Below are positions 19,790 through 29,950 of a stretch of DNA of 64,000 bases, piece after piece. The notes beneath the pieces are model-generated. The model was not told the DNA's origin. It did not search any database and saw only the letters and a program-made list of their open reading frames with translations. Origin of the DNA: an uncultured Stenotrophomonas sp. (GTDB taxonomy: Bacteria; Pseudomonadota; Gammaproteobacteria; Xanthomonadales; Xanthomonadaceae). The translations under genes and the position numbers were made by a program. Where the stretch lies: the NCBI RefSeq assembly GCF_913778665.1, contig NZ_CAJYVQ010000004.1:1-64000 (forward strand). The letters are read 5' to 3'. The first letter of the stretch is position 1. Every line of letters starts with the position of its first letter.

Positions 19790-21048
19790 GCCTGGAGTCT
19801 CCGCGCGATCAGCGCCAGCAGTTGTTCGGCCAGCACGCGCTTGGAGGTGGCCGGGAATACCTGTTCGCCGTCCTGCCAGTAGGCAGTGGCGGCATTGTTG
19901 TCGCTCTCGAAGCCGGCGCCGCTGATGCCGACCTGGTTGGCGATCACCAGGTCCAGGCGCTTGTCGACCAGCTTGCCACGCGCATATTTCTCCACGTCGT
20001 GGGTCTCGGCGGCGAAGCCGACCACCAGCTTCAGCGACTGCGTCTGCGCGGCCACCTCAGCGAGGATGTCCGGTGTGCGCACCAGTTCGATCACCAGCGA
20101 CTGACTGCCGGCGGTCTTCTTCAGCTTCTGCGCGGCCACCTGGCGCGGCGTGTAGTCGGATACGGCAGCGGCGCCGATATAGATGTCGGCCGGCAGCGAC
20201 TTCAGCACGGCATCGCGCATCTGCGCGGCCGAACGCACATCGACACGCTGCACGCCGGGCGGCGTCGGCAGCTGCACCGGGCCGCTCACCAGCACCACCT
20301 GCGCGCCCATCGACGCGGCCGCTGCGGCCAGCGCGAAGCCCATCTTGCCGCTGCTGCGATTGCCGACGTACCGCACCGGATCGATGTCTTCATAGGTCGG
20401 GCCGGCGCTGATCAGCAGGCGCAGGCCCTGCAGCGCGCGGGTCTCCGGCGCGGCAACCGGGGCGTTGGCGCCCACGTTGGCGGCCAGCGCGGCGACGATG
20501 TCAGCCGGTTCGGCCAGACGGCCAGGTCCGGATTCGCCCTCGGCCAGCGGGCCGTCGACCGGGCCGATCACCTGTGCGCCGCGCTGGCGCAGCAGGGCGA
20601 TGTTGGCCTGCGTGGCCGGATGCAACCACATCCGGTGGTTCATTGCCGGGCAGATCGTCAGCGGTGCGGTACTGGCCAGGCACAGGGTGCTGACCAGGTC
20701 ATCGGCATGGCCATGGGCCAGCCGCGCCAGCAGATCGGCGGTGCCGGGGGCGACTACGATGCGGTCGGCCCAACGAGCCAGCTCGATGTGGCCCATCGCC
20801 TGTTCGGCGGCGCTGTCCCACAGCGTGGTGCGGGTCGGCTGCCCGGACAGCGCCTGGAAGCTGAGCGGAGTGACGAACTGCTGGGCACCGGCGGTCATCG
20901 CCACCTGCACCTGGGCACCGGCATCGCGCAGGCGACGCACCAGCTCCAGAGCCTTGTAGGCCGCGATCCCACCTCCGACGCACAACAGCAGTTTCTGACC
21001 TTCCAGCGCGCGGGCCTGCGCGGGGGAAGCGTTGGGGGAGTCAGCCAC
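19786..21048 (-). CDS. coaBC: Bifunctional phosphopantothenoylcysteine synthetase/decarboxylase
   Basis: CoaBC joins cysteine to phosphopantothenate and decarboxylates the product in coenzyme A synthesis. The N-terminal flavoprotein part has [16 protein letters not shown], the active-site His in [19 protein letters not shown], and PAMNHRMW. The C-terminal synthetase has [12 protein letters not shown] and AAVSDYTP with the lysine motif QKLKK. I chose the GTG at 21048, preceded by AGGA at 8 nt, over the ATG 69 bp upstream, giving 420 aa. It overlaps dut by 4 bp. Confidence 0.95.
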   Translation of the reverse strand: MADSPNASPAQARALEGQKLLLCVGGGIAAYKALELVRRLRDAGAQVQVAMTAGAQQFVTPLSFQALSGQPTRTTLWDSAAEQAMGHIELARWADRIVVAPGTADLLARLAHGHADDLVSTLCLASTAPLTICPAMNHRMWLHPATQANIALLRQRGAQVIGPVDGPLAEGESGPGRLAEPADIVAALAANVGANAPVAAPETRALQGLRLLISAGPTYEDIDPVRYVGNRSSGKMGFALAAAAASMGAQVVLVSGPVQLPTPPGVQRVDVRSAAQMRDAVLKSLPADIYIGAAAVSDYTPRQVAAQKLKKTAGSQSLVIELVRTPDILAEVAAQTQSLKLVVGFAAETHDVEKYARGKLVDKRLDLVIANQVGISGAGFESDNNAATAYWQDGEQVFPATSKRVLAEQLLALIARRLQA

Positions 21049-21272
21049 CTGGAATTCCTGTGCAAACGAGGGCGTTAGCTTACCCGATGGCCGGTAATGT
21101 CCCGGTACAGGACGCACATAGCGGGCAGCTATCAGCAGATGGCCCCCCCCTTGAAGCGGAATTCCCCCAAACGCTGTTTCGGACCTTTCCTATACCTCAG
21201 CAGGGCGAGGGTTTTGCAGAATCAGGCGTGGGCCACTGTCTGCGGTGGCCGGTCAGAGTTCCAAGGAGCCGC

Positions 21273-21899
21273 GTGCACCCGCGCATCATCATCGCCGACG
21301 ACCATCCCGTGGTCCTGCACGGCATCCGCATCGCGCTGCAGCCCCATCCAATGGACATCGTCGGCAGCGCGCACGACGGCGCCGGGTTGCTGCAGCTGGT
21401 GGACGGCCACGGCTGCGATGCCGTGCTGACCGACCTGTCGATGCCCGGCGACGGCCCGGACGGCCCGGAACTGATCGACATCCTGCGCAGCCGACATCCC
21501 GAGCTGCCGGTGGTGGTGCTGACCGGCGCGCGCCATCCCGGCCTGCTGGATGGCCTGCTGCGCGACGGCATCCGCGGCCTGGTCGACAAGTGCGCTGATT
21601 TCGCCCAGCTGCCACAGGCACTGAACGCGGCCCTGGCCGGGCAGGTATTCGTCTCCCCGCAGCTGCGCGACCGCCTGCTGGCCCGCGATCTGCTGTTCGC
21701 ACGTTCGCCCGCCGCACTCTCGGCGCGCGAGCGTGAAGTGCTGGAACTGCTGGCCGCGGGACTGAACGTGAATGCCATCGCCGAGCACTGCGGACGCAGC
21801 CCGAAGACGATCAGCCGGCAGAAGGCCGAAGCCAAGCGCAAGCTGGGCCTGCAGACCAACCAGGAACTGTTCGACTACCTGCAGACCCAGCGCGACTGA
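21273..21899 (+). CDS. RcsB-like response regulator (NarL/LuxR family), orphan
   Basis: This is a response regulator with a complete receiver (D9/D10 in [10 protein letters not shown], phospho-acceptor D54 in [11 protein letters not shown]106) and a C-terminal LuxR-type helix-turn-helix ([34 protein letters not shown]). It has 208 aa from the GTG at 21273, which has an AAGGAG 4 nt upstream; the longer upstream frame is not needed. The order of features resembles RcsB/EvgA. No kinase gene is next to it. It is related in its C-terminal part to the regulator at 30347. Targets unknown. Confidence 0.88.
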   Translation: MHPRIIIADDHPVVLHGIRIALQPHPMDIVGSAHDGAGLLQLVDGHGCDAVLTDLSMPGDGPDGPELIDILRSRHPELPVVVLTGARHPGLLDGLLRDGIRGLVDKCADFAQLPQALNAALAGQVFVSPQLRDRLLARDLLFARSPAALSAREREVLELLAAGLNVNAIAEHCGRSPKTISRQKAEAKRKLGLQTNQELFDYLQTQRD

Positions 21900-21969
21900 G
21901 GCATCGGCCGACCCCAGGTTGCGCCAAGCCCCGATGGGAGGCGCCCCTCTCGCTGGCGATGATGCAGGC

Positions 21970-22674
21970 ATGCCCATCCATGACTGGCCCGAACAGGAGC
22001 GCCCCCGCGAGAAGCTGATCGCGCGCGGGCCCAGCGCACTTTCCGATGCTGAACTGCTGGCGCTGTTTCTCGGCTCCGGGTTCGGCGGCCGCGATGCCGT
22101 GCAGACCGCGCGCGACCTGCTGCAGGCGCACGGCCCGTTGCGGGTGCTGCTCGACCGCCCCGCCGCGGAACTGGCCCGCCTGCCCGGGCTCGGCCCCGCA
22201 CGCAGCTGCACGCTGGCCGCCGGGCTGGAGCTGTCCCACCGCTACCTGACGGCCGAGCTGGAACACGGCGAAGCGGTGGGCAACAATCCGGCGGCGGTCG
22301 GCCGCTACCTGCAGCACCGGCTGCGTGGCCAGGCCCGAGAGGTCTTCATGGCCCTGTTCCTGGACAACCGCCACCGCCTGATCGCCTGCGAGGAACTGTT
22401 CCACGGCACCATCAACGCCGCCCCGGTGTACCCGCGCGAAGTGGTGCGGCGGGCCCTGCTGCACAATGCGGCGGCGGTGATCCTCAGCCACAACCACCCC
22501 TCCGGCGACCCGGAGCCGTCCAGTGCCGATACCCGCATCACCGACGAGCTGCAGCAGGCCCTGGCGCTGGTCGATGTACGCCTGCTGGACCACTTCGTGG
22601 TGGGCGAAGGCCGGCCCGTTTCGTTTGCTGAACGAGGCCTGCTGGCTCCGCCCCAGCCCCGCCTGTTCGGCTGA
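21970..22674 (+). CDS. radC: RadC-family JAMM-fold protein
   Basis: RadC proteins have an N-terminal helix-hairpin-helix DNA-binding part and a C-terminal JAMM metal site; the name comes from an old recombination-repair link that was later withdrawn, and the role is still unclear. Here the hairpin part is [14 protein letters not shown], and the metal site is seen as the E of CEELFHGT plus [15 protein letters not shown] (H-N-H ... D). Length 234 aa from the ATG at 21970. An ATG at 21934 is an alternative but lacks family similarity. Confidence 0.93.
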   Translation: MPIHDWPEQERPREKLIARGPSALSDAELLALFLGSGFGGRDAVQTARDLLQAHGPLRVLLDRPAAELARLPGLGPARSCTLAAGLELSHRYLTAELEHGEAVGNNPAAVGRYLQHRLRGQAREVFMALFLDNRHRLIACEELFHGTINAAPVYPREVVRRALLHNAAAVILSHNHPSGDPEPSSADTRITDELQQALALVDVRLLDHFVVGEGRPVSFAERGLLAPPQPRLFG

Positions 22675-22787
22675 GTGCGGCGATCCCGGCGCGATCGGGC
22701 TGCACCCCAGGCCGGCCCGGGTCAGCGTGGGCGCGGGTATCTGCGCTAAAATGGGCGATTCCGCCGCTCATTCTCACAGCAGGCCTC

Positions 22788-24476
22788 GTGAAAAATCTCC
22801 TCCGCGCCCTGATCAGCCAAGGCATCGAAGCCTTGCGTGCCAATGGCACCCTGCCCGCCGACTCCCTGCCGCCGGACTTCGTGGTCGAGCGCCCGAAGAC
22901 CCGCGACCACGGCGACTTCGCCACCAATGCCGCGATGCTGCTGGCCAAGGCCGCGCGCAGCAACCCGCGCGCACTGGCGCAGGCGCTGGTCGACGCGCTG
23001 CCGCGTAGCGAGGACGTCAGCAAGGTCGAGATCGCCGGCCCCGGCTTCATCAACTTCCACCTGGCCCCGGCCGCCTACCAGCGCGAAGCCGCGTCGGTGA
23101 TCAAGGAAGGCCATGACTACGGCCGCAACCTGTCCGGCAATGGCCGCACGGTGGGCGTGGAGTACGTGTCGGCCAACCCGACCGGTCCACTGCACGTCGG
23201 CCATGGCCGCGCCGCCGCGATCGGCGACTGCGTCGCGCGCGTGCTGGACGCCAACGGCTGGAACGCCAAGCGCGAGTTCTACTACAACGACGCCGGCGTG
23301 CAGATCGAGAACCTGGCGCTGTCGGTGCAGGCCCGCGTGAAGGGCATCGCTCCGGACCAGGACGGTTGGCCGGAAGGCGGCTACCGCGGTGAATACATCG
23401 CCGACGTCGCCCGCGCCTACATGGCCGGCGCCAGCGTCGACCTGGAAGGCACCCTGGTGGTCGGCGCCAAGGACCCGGACGACATGCAGGCGATCCGTCG
23501 CTTCGCGGTGGCCTACCTGCGCAACGAGCAGAACCTGGACCTGGCCGCGTTCGGCGTCGACTTCGACATCTATTTCCTGGAAAGCTCGCTGTACGCCGAT
23601 GGCAAGGTCGCCGAAGCGGTGGCCAAGCTTCAGGCCTCCGGCCACACCTACGAGGAAGGCGGCGCGCTGTGGCTGCGCAGCACCGACTTCGGTGACGACA
23701 AGGACCGCGTGATGCGCAAGTCCGACGGCACCTTCACCTACTTCGTGCCGGACGTGGCCTACCACCTGTCCAAGTGGCAGCGCGGCTACGAGCGCGCGAT
23801 CACCGAACTGGGCGCCGACCACCATGGTTCGCTGGCACGCGTGCGCGCCGGCCTGCAGGCCATGGAAGTGGGCATCCCGAAGGGCTGGCCGGAATACGTG
23901 CTGCACCAGATGGTCACCGTCATGCGTGGCGGCGAGGAAGTGAAACTGTCCAAGCGTGCCGGCAGCTACTTCACCCTGCGCGACCTGATTGATGAAGCCG
24001 GCCGCGATGCCACCCGCTGGTTCCTGATCGCGCGCAAGCCCGATTCGCAGCTGACCTTCGACATCGACCTGGCCCGCCAGCAGAGCAACGACAACCCGGT
24101 GTTCTACGTGCAGTACGCGCACGCACGCGTCTGCAGCCTGCTGCGCCAGGCACAGGAGAAGGGCCTGGTGTACGTGCAGGCCAATGGCGTGGCCAACCTC
24201 GGCCGCCTGGACGATGACGCCTCGCTGCTGCTGATGAACGAGATCTCACGCTATCCGGAAGTGGTGGAATCGGCCGGCACTCTGCTGGAACCGCACCTGG
24301 TGGCGCAGTACCTGCGCGAACTGGCACACGCCTTCCACACGTGGTATCAGAGCAAGAAGATTCTTGAACTGGATCAGTCCGAGCTTGATGCACGCCTGGC
24401 CCTGGCCAGTGCGGCACGGCAGGTGCTGGCCAATGGCCTCGACCTCCTGGGCGTCAGCGCCCCGGAAAAAATGTAA
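22788..24476 (+). CDS. argS: Arginyl-tRNA synthetase
   Basis: ArgS charges tRNA-Arg. The start is a GTG. The class I HIGH site is [15 protein letters not shown]. The KMSKS-like region is [18 protein letters not shown], and the C-terminal anticodon-binding DALR-type domain ends in [21 protein letters not shown]. The N-terminal Add1 domain ([23 protein letters not shown]) is present. 562 aa is the normal length. The SPOR-domain gene begins 20 bp later, so the two are probably co-transcribed and share the terminator at 25424. Confidence 0.97.
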   Translation: MKNLLRALISQGIEALRANGTLPADSLPPDFVVERPKTRDHGDFATNAAMLLAKAARSNPRALAQALVDALPRSEDVSKVEIAGPGFINFHLAPAAYQREAASVIKEGHDYGRNLSGNGRTVGVEYVSANPTGPLHVGHGRAAAIGDCVARVLDANGWNAKREFYYNDAGVQIENLALSVQARVKGIAPDQDGWPEGGYRGEYIADVARAYMAGASVDLEGTLVVGAKDPDDMQAIRRFAVAYLRNEQNLDLAAFGVDFDIYFLESSLYADGKVAEAVAKLQASGHTYEEGGALWLRSTDFGDDKDRVMRKSDGTFTYFVPDVAYHLSKWQRGYERAITELGADHHGSLARVRAGLQAMEVGIPKGWPEYVLHQMVTVMRGGEEVKLSKRAGSYFTLRDLIDEAGRDATRWFLIARKPDSQLTFDIDLARQQSNDNPVFYVQYAHARVCSLLRQAQEKGLVYVQANGVANLGRLDDDASLLLMNEISRYPEVVESAGTLLEPHLVAQYLRELAHAFHTWYQSKKILELDQSELDARLALASAARQVLANGLDLLGVSAPEKM

Positions 24477-24496
24477 CTCCCGGAGACGTAGTAGAC

Positions 24497-25405
24497 ATGG
24501 CAGCACGACGCGGCAAGACACAGGCCAGGCGCAACAGCAGCAGCCAGGGCACACCCGGATGGGTGTGGCTGGTGGCCGGTGTGGCGATTGCGGCCGTGGT
24601 GTTCCTGGCGGCGCCGAACCTGTTCAAGGGCGAAGGCGATGGCTTCCTGCGCGCCGGTCCGCAGCCGAACCCGAACGCGCAGCCGGCGCCGGTGGCCGAT
24701 GCCGACGGCGATGTCGGCACCCAGCCGGCCGCGCAGCCGGCCACGCCGAAACCGGCCGAAGCAGAAAAGCCGGCCGCCACCCAGTACGACTTCTACACCC
24801 TGCTGCCCGGCAAGGAAGTGGAGATGTCCGACGCGGAACTGGCGGCCAGCGCGCGTGCCGAGGAGCAACGCCGGGCCAAGGCTGAAGCGTCGCGTGCGCA
24901 GGCCGCACTGGAAGGCAAGCCGGTACCGCCGCCAGCCGCCACTGCGACACCAACCGCCACCGCACCGGCGACGACCGCCAGCGTGGCCAGCACCGCACCG
25001 GTCACTGCCACCGGCCGTCCGCTGCCGGCACCGCTGAGCGAGCGCCCGGCGGCCGCGACACCGCCGGCGACTACCGCGCCTGCATCGACCGGCACCGGCA
25101 CCGCCGCCGCGACCCCGGCAGCGCGACCGGAAACCGCAGCGCCCGCAACCAGTGCACCGGCTGCCGTCGACAACACCCGCTACATCCTGCAGGCCGGCGC
25201 ATTCGGCGCCTCCGGCGATGCCGAAGCGACCAAGGCCAAGTTGGCGATGATGGGCCTGGCCGCACGCGTGGAGTCGGCGCAGATCAACGGCAAGACGGTG
25301 TACCGCGTGCGCATGGGGCCGTATGGCAGCGCCGGCGAACTGGCCGAAGCCAAGCAGAAGCTGGATGGCACTGGATTGCAGGCGATGGCGATCAAGGCGC
25401 AGTGA
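24497..25405 (+). CDS. SPOR-domain membrane protein (FtsN-like)
   Basis: A basic cytoplasmic N-terminus (AARRGKTQARRNSSSQG) is followed by one membrane helix (VWLVAGVAIAAVVFLAAP), a long periplasmic stretch rich in A, P and T, and a C-terminal SPOR domain (YILQAGAFGASGDAEATKAK ... VYRVRMGPYGSAGELAEAKQ). SPOR domains bind denuded glycan at the division septum. Layout and position after argS match the FtsN-like gene found downstream of argS in many gammaproteobacteria, so a role in division is likely. Low-complexity linker; 302 aa. Confidence 0.88.
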   Translation: MAARRGKTQARRNSSSQGTPGWVWLVAGVAIAAVVFLAAPNLFKGEGDGFLRAGPQPNPNAQPAPVADADGDVGTQPAAQPATPKPAEAEKPAATQYDFYTLLPGKEVEMSDAELAASARAEEQRRAKAEASRAQAALEGKPVPPPAATATPTATAPATTASVASTAPVTATGRPLPAPLSERPAAATPPATTAPASTGTGTAAATPAARPETAAPATSAPAAVDNTRYILQAGAFGASGDAEATKAKLAMMGLAARVESAQINGKTVYRVRMGPYGSAGELAEAKQKLDGTGLQAMAIKAQ

Positions 25406-25423
25406 TCTGCAGGAGTTGAACGG

Positions 25424-25450
25424 AAAAGCCGGGCATTGCCCGGCTTTTTT
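25424..25450 (+). terminator. Intrinsic terminator after the argS-SPOR operon
   Basis: AAAAGCCGGGC (25424-25434), 3-nt loop, GCCCGGCTTTT (25438-25448), ending in six Ts. A textbook terminator 18 bp after the SPOR gene stop. Confidence 0.92.
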
Positions 25451-25456
25451 GTTTCT

Positions 25457-25515
25457 GTAGAGCTGAGCCATGCTCGGCTGAATTCCGGCGAAGCCCAGCA
25501 TGGGCTCGGTTCTAC
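25457..25515. repeat. Inverted dimer of SMAG repeats
   Basis: Two SMAG units face each other: 25457-25479 starts GTAGAGCTGAG, and 25492-25515 ends CTCGGTTCTAC. The 12-bp spacer makes one long potential cruciform. It lies between the terminator and the convergent SDR gene. Confidence 0.8.
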
Positions 25516-25561
25516 AGGACACGCCCTACCCGCGCTGGCCCGAGACGTCGCACGGCGCAGG

Positions 25562-26314
25562 TCAGCCTTCGCGGGCCACCTGGAAACCGGCGAACGACTG
25601 GCTGACCGGCATCAGTTCCAGGCGATTGATGTTCAGGTGCGGTGGCAGCGTGGCCACCCAGAAGATCTGCTCGGCGATGTCTTCGGCGGTCATCGGGTTG
25701 GCGCCGCTGTACAGCTTGTCCGACGCGTTCTGGTCACCATGGGTGCGCACCACGGTGAACTCGGTCTCGGCCATGCCGGGCTCGATGGTGGTCACGCGCA
25801 CGCCGGTGCCGTGCAGGTCCGAACGCAGGCCCAGCGAGAACTGGCTGACGAACGCCTTGGTGCCACCGTAGGCATTGCCACCCGGATACGGATAGACGCC
25901 GGCCACCGAGGAGATGTTGATGATCGCGCCCTTGCGCTCCACCAGCTGCGGCAGCAGACGATGGGTCAAGGTCACCAGCGCGGTGATGTTGGTGTCGATC
26001 ATCGTGGTCCAGTCCGACAGCCTGGCGCCCTGCGCCGGCGCTGTGCCCTGCGCCAGGCCGGCATTGTTGACCAGCAGATCGATCTCGCCGAAAGCCGGCG
26101 GCAGCGCCAGCAGCGCGGCTTCCATGGCCACCGGATCTCGGATGTCGAAGGGCGCCGCATGCACCGCATCCTTGCCGTAGCGCTCGACCAGCGGCTGCAG
26201 GCGTTCGCTGCGACGGCCGGTGGCGATCACCTTCCAGCCCGCTTGGGCGAAGCGGTGGACGGCGGCGGCACCGAAGCCGGAAGTGGCGCCGGTAATCAGG
26301 ACAGTGCGGGTCAT
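25562..26314 (-). CDS. Short-chain dehydrogenase/reductase (YdfG-like)
   Basis: This NAD(P)-dependent oxidoreductase is of the classical SDR type. The cofactor motif is TGATSGFGAAAVHRF (TGxxxGxG), then NNAGLAQG, catalytic S in NISSVAGVYPYPGG and the YxxxK pair in NAYGGTKAFV. The ending EQIFWVATLPPHLNINRLELMP is characteristic of the YdfG group, which oxidises serine and 3-hydroxy acids and reduces malonic semialdehyde. 250 aa from the ATG at 26314. Substrate not provable from sequence. Confidence 0.88.
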   Translation of the reverse strand: MTRTVLITGATSGFGAAAVHRFAQAGWKVIATGRRSERLQPLVERYGKDAVHAAPFDIRDPVAMEAALLALPPAFGEIDLLVNNAGLAQGTAPAQGARLSDWTTMIDTNITALVTLTHRLLPQLVERKGAIINISSVAGVYPYPGGNAYGGTKAFVSQFSLGLRSDLHGTGVRVTTIEPGMAETEFTVVRTHGDQNASDKLYSGANPMTAEDIAEQIFWVATLPPHLNINRLELMPVSQSFAGFQVAREG

Positions 26315-26461
26315 CAGGCAACTCCAGGGCGAAAACCAGACCTCCATTCTGGCACCGTCGGCCGGCGCCTGTGTTGCTGGATCGGCCAGATCCGGAGTCG
26401 GATCCGTTGGCTGCGGCCAAGGGATCCGACCCCAGCGACAGGGCGACCGCTACAATGGGCC

Positions 26462-26929
26462 ATGATCAACAACGATGTCCTGCGCAGCGTGCGCTACTCC
26501 CTGGACCTGGGCGACCACCATGTGGTGGCCCTGTGCCAGCTGGCCGACCCGGCCTTCGCGGTGGATACCGAACAGGTGAAGGCCTGGCTGCGCCGTGAGG
26601 ACGAAGCCGGCTTCGAGGCGATGAACGACAGTGCGCTGGCGCACTTCCTCGATGGCCTGATCGTGCACCTGCGCGGTCGCGACGAAAGCCAGCCGCAGCG
26701 CGCAGTGGAAACCCGCATCGACAACAACCTGGTGCTGAAGAAGCTGCGCGTGGCGTTCCAGCTGCGCGACGTGGACCTGCTGGAGATCTTCGCCGGTGCC
26801 GGTTTCAATGTGTCCAAGTCGGAACTCGGCGCCCTGTTCCGCCAACCCGGCCACGGCAACTACCGGCGCTGCCTGGACCAGATGCTGCGCAACTTCCTCA
26901 AGGGCCTGAGCCTGCGCCTGCGCGGCTGA
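26462..26929 (+). CDS. DUF1456 (YehS-like) protein
   Basis: A 155-residue soluble protein starting MINNDVLRSVRYSLDLGD. It has the two repeated DUF1456 modules (NDVLRSVRYSL ... and NNLVLKKLRVAFQLRDVDL), each ending near a G-F/L-x-V-S-K-S-E-L segment. E. coli YehS is the best known member and has no established function. The 3' end overlaps the convergent LysR gene by 32 bp. Confidence 0.88.
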   Translation: MINNDVLRSVRYSLDLGDHHVVALCQLADPAFAVDTEQVKAWLRREDEAGFEAMNDSALAHFLDGLIVHLRGRDESQPQRAVETRIDNNLVLKKLRVAFQLRDVDLLEIFAGAGFNVSKSELGALFRQPGHGNYRRCLDQMLRNFLKGLSLRLRG

Positions 26930-27785
26930 GCACGGCCTCCACGAACGCCCGTGCCGCCGGCGTCGGCACCCGTTGCCAGACCAGGTGCACGCGGCGGGTC
27001 GGGGTCGGTTGCAGCGGAATCTGCACCACCCCCTGGAACCCTTCAGCGATCAGCGCCGGCACGATACCCACCGCCAGCCCGTGGCGGACGAAGCGTTCGA
27101 CCAGTTCCATCAGGTTGACCTCGAAACGCACCGTGTGTGGCAGGCCGGCGGCAGCGAACGCGTCATCGGTCTGGCGTCGCGCGCCGGTGCCGCGAGGGAA
27201 ATCGACCAGCGCCTCGTCCTGCAACGCAGTCAGCGGCAAGCGTTTGCGCCGGGCCAGCCGGTGCGAGGGCGCCAGCACCGCCACCAGGTCTTCTTCCTGC
27301 AGCATCCGGTGGCAGACCCCATCCAGTGCCGCCGAAGGCGCCAGCCCGACCAGCGCCACGTCCAGCGCGCGCGACTGCACCTGCGTGATCAGGTCCTCGC
27401 TCTTGTCCACCCGCAACTGGAATTCCACCTGCGGGTGCACCTGCTGGAAGGCGGCCAGCATCGCCACCACGTCGATGTCGGTGAGTGAGGAAATCTGCCC
27501 GATCGCCAGCAGCCCACGCACCTCACCACTCACCGCCGCCACATCGGCGCGAAGGTGGCGCAGGCTGGCAAGCACCTGCCGAGCGTGCACCAGCAGAGCC
27601 TCGCCCGCGGCGGTAGCACGGACCTGGCGCGGCAGGCGCTCGAACAGCACGCTGCCCAGCTCCTGCTCCAACGCCGCGATCTGGTGGCTGAGCGCGGACT
27701 GCACCACGTGGCAGCGCTCGGCGGCGCGGGTGAAGTTGCCTTCCTCGGCCAGCGCAACCGCAAATTCGAGCTGCTTGAGGTTCAC
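26898..27785 (-). CDS. LysR-family transcriptional regulator
   Basis: The N-terminal winged helix-turn-helix is plain (MNLKQLEFAVALAEEGNFTRAAERCHVVQSALSHQIAALE, residues 1-40), followed by a two-lobed effector-binding domain. 295 aa, usual length. It is divergent from the MFS exporter gene with 98 bp between, so it probably controls that gene and itself in response to a small molecule the exporter handles. An inverted repeat in the shared region is a candidate operator. Confidence 0.92.
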   Translation of the reverse strand: MNLKQLEFAVALAEEGNFTRAAERCHVVQSALSHQIAALEQELGSVLFERLPRQVRATAAGEALLVHARQVLASLRHLRADVAAVSGEVRGLLAIGQISSLTDIDVVAMLAAFQQVHPQVEFQLRVDKSEDLITQVQSRALDVALVGLAPSAALDGVCHRMLQEEDLVAVLAPSHRLARRKRLPLTALQDEALVDFPRGTGARRQTDDAFAAAGLPHTVRFEVNLMELVERFVRHGLAVGIVPALIAEGFQGVVQIPLQPTPTRRVHLVWQRVPTPAARAFVEAVLSRAGAGSGP

Positions 27786-27814
27786 CCGACTATCTCGTTT
27801 TCAGATGGCAGGCA

Positions 27815-27839
27815 TGATGATGATTCATTTCCATCATCA
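27815..27839. promoter_or_regulatory. Candidate LysR operator
   Basis: Perfect inverted repeat TGATGATG (27815-27822), 9 bp, CATCATCA (27832-27839), in the 98-bp region between the LysR gene and the MFS gene. LysR proteins bind interrupted dyads of about this size (T-N11-A core). It starts 29 bp from the LysR start codon. Confidence 0.55.
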
Positions 27840-27883
27840 CTGCAGCAGGCGGACACTGTGCGCCCCGCTTCCTGGACCACCGC

Positions 27884-29077
27884 GTGAGCCCCTCCCTCCC
27901 CCCTCTGCACCGCTGGCAGGTGCTGCTGATGTCGGTCGCCACCGGCGTGGCGGTCGCCAGCAACTACTACGCACAGCCGCTGCTGCACACCATCGCCGGG
28001 GCCTTCGGTGTGCCGTTCGGCCAGGTCGGCATGGTAGTCACCGCGGCCCAGCTGAGCTATGCCGCCGGGCTGATCCTGCTGGTGCCGCTGGGTGACCTGT
28101 TCGAGCGCCGCCGGCTGATCGTGGTGATGAGCCTGCTTTCGGCTGCCGGGCTGGTGATCAGCGCCTGCGCGCCATCGCTGGCCTGGTTGCTGGTGGGCAC
28201 CGCGATCACCGGCCTGTTCTCGGTGGTAGCCCAGGTGCTGGTGCCATTCGCGGCTACCCTGGCCGCGCCCGAACACCGTGGCCGCGTGGTCGGCACGCTG
28301 ATGAGCGGCCTGCTGCTGGGCATCCTGCTCGCACGCACCGTGGCCGGCCTGGTGTCGAGCCTGGGCGACTGGCGCCTGGTGTATGCAATCGCCGCCGGCA
28401 CGCTGGTGTTGACTACGCTTGCGCTGCACCGTGGCCTGCCGCGCTTCCACCACAGCGCGGGACTGGGCTATTTCGCCCTGCTGCGCTCGATCGGCACCCT
28501 GTTCGTGCAGGAGCCGGTGCTGCGCCAGCGCACCCTGCTGGGCGCGTGCAGCTTCGCCATGTTCGCGATCTTCTGGACCCCGCTCGCCTTCCTGCTGGCA
28601 CAGCCGCCGTACGAATACAGCGACGCCACCATCGGCCTGTTCGGCCTGGTCGGTGCGGCCGGCACCCTGGCCGCCGGCCTGGCCGGACGCATGTCCGACC
28701 GCGGCCAGAGCGGTCGTGCCACCGCCATCGCGCTGGCGCTGTTGCTGCTGTCATGGCTGCCGCTGGGCCTGTCGGCGCACTCGCTGCTGGCGCTGCTGGT
28801 AGGCGTGGTGGTGCTCGACCTGGCCGCGCAGCTGCTGCACGTCAGCAACCAGAACCTGATCTATGCGCTGCAGCCCGCCGCGCGCAACCGCCTCAATGCC
28901 GGCTACATGACCGGCTACTTCATCGGCGGTTCGCTGGGCTCGCTGCTGTCGGCCCAGGTCTACCAGCACTTCGGCTGGACCGGTGTCTGCATCGCCGGTG
29001 CCGCCGTGGCGGTGCTGGCGCTGCTGCTGTGGCTGCCTGGCGCGCTGCGCACGCGCCAGGCCCGCGCTGCCGACTAG
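27884..29077 (+). CDS. MFS exporter, probably drug or metabolite efflux
   Basis: A 12-helix major facilitator protein of 397 aa starting from GTG. The motif A-like loop LVPLGDLFERRRLIVVMSL lies between helices 2 and 3, and an antiporter-type motif (VGTLMSGLLLGILLARTVAG) is in helix 5, which marks H+-antiport exporters. Adjacent divergent LysR regulation fits inducible efflux. Substrate unknown. Its stop codon shares the four bases CTAG with the stop of the convergent porin gene. Confidence 0.88.
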   Translation: MSPSLPPLHRWQVLLMSVATGVAVASNYYAQPLLHTIAGAFGVPFGQVGMVVTAAQLSYAAGLILLVPLGDLFERRRLIVVMSLLSAAGLVISACAPSLAWLLVGTAITGLFSVVAQVLVPFAATLAAPEHRGRVVGTLMSGLLLGILLARTVAGLVSSLGDWRLVYAIAAGTLVLTTLALHRGLPRFHHSAGLGYFALLRSIGTLFVQEPVLRQRTLLGACSFAMFAIFWTPLAFLLAQPPYEYSDATIGLFGLVGAAGTLAAGLAGRMSDRGQSGRATAIALALLLLSWLPLGLSAHSLLALLVGVVVLDLAAQLLHVSNQNLIYALQPAARNRLNAGYMTGYFIGGSLGSLLSAQVYQHFGWTGVCIAGAAVAVLALLLWLPGALRTRQARAAD

Positions 29078-29772
29078 AAACTGCCCTGCAGCGCCAGCTC
29101 CCAACGCCCGCCGGCGTTGCCGGGGAACAGCCGCTTGGCGGCGCTGTCGGTGTCGTGCACGGTGGCACGCAGTTCCCAGGCCGGCACCAGCGTGGCGATG
29201 GCGCTGAGCTGGCCATGCAGGTAGTCCGGCCCCTGCGCGCTGGCCAGCCAGTACTGGCCCACCGCCGCTTCCAGGCGGAAGCGCTCGCGCAGCGGCACAC
29301 GCACGCCCAGCTGCGCATAGGTGCCGCGATGACCGCCGGCCAGCGCGTCGTTGGAATGCGCGACCTGCAGCCAGGCGCGCTGCTTCCACGACAGCGCGCT
29401 GTTGAGTTCGGTCCAGTCCAGCGCGCGGCCGGTACCCGGATACACATAGCGGGTCAGGTTCGCGTCCAGCGTCCAGTCCGGCGCCAGTGCACCGGACCAG
29501 CCCGCCACCAGGTCAAACTCGCTGCGCGCGCCGTTGTCCGGCTTGAACGAGACGTTCGAACCCCACACGCTGGCGTACCAGCCCGAGGTCACCGCCACCT
29601 TCGCGCCCGCCTGCACCGCAGGATCGCCATCGCTCTGTGAGCTGCCACGCCACACGTAATCGCTGGTCAGTGCCACGCTGCCGCTTGCCTGCACCTGTGC
29701 CTGCGCGCTGCCGCTGCCGAGCAGGCCCGCCAGCGCGGCCACCATCGCCGCCATCATCCCCTTGCTGTTCAC
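29074..29772 (-). CDS. TorF-family putative porin
   Basis: This is an outer membrane beta-barrel protein. It has a signal peptide (MMAAMVAALAGLLGSGSAQA) and then the family start VQASGSVALTSDYVWRGSSQSDGDPAVQAG, typical of the TIGR02001/TorF group. Many alternating segments and a terminal F (LALQGSF) fit a barrel. The start is taken as the GTG at 29772 with AGGA 10 nt before; an ATG at 29757 is possible. The protein is 232 aa. It ends on the CTAG shared with the MFS gene. Role in uptake is only inferred. Confidence 0.83.
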   Translation of the reverse strand: MNSKGMMAAMVAALAGLLGSGSAQAQVQASGSVALTSDYVWRGSSQSDGDPAVQAGAKVAVTSGWYASVWGSNVSFKPDNGARSEFDLVAGWSGALAPDWTLDANLTRYVYPGTGRALDWTELNSALSWKQRAWLQVAHSNDALAGGHRGTYAQLGVRVPLRERFRLEAAVGQYWLASAQGPDYLHGQLSAIATLVPAWELRATVHDTDSAAKRLFPGNAGGRWELALQGSF

Positions 29773-29950
29773 TGCACTGTGTTCCTCGTCGAAGGCGGCC
29801 ACGCCGCCGGGAGCGCAGTGTCGAAGGCCAGGCCGTAACGGATCGAGGGCATTGCCCGGCCCGCTGCGCAAATTCGGCGTAAATCCTGCGGGCCGGGGAG
29901 CACCGCCGCCGGCGCGGTATCATGGCCGCCTGTTTCCAGGAACCAATCGC

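Noticed and set aside
21970-22674. radC as a mark of an anti-restriction or mobile element
   Set aside because: The gene is in its usual chromosomal setting with full N-terminal helix-hairpin-helix; no mobile genes nearby.
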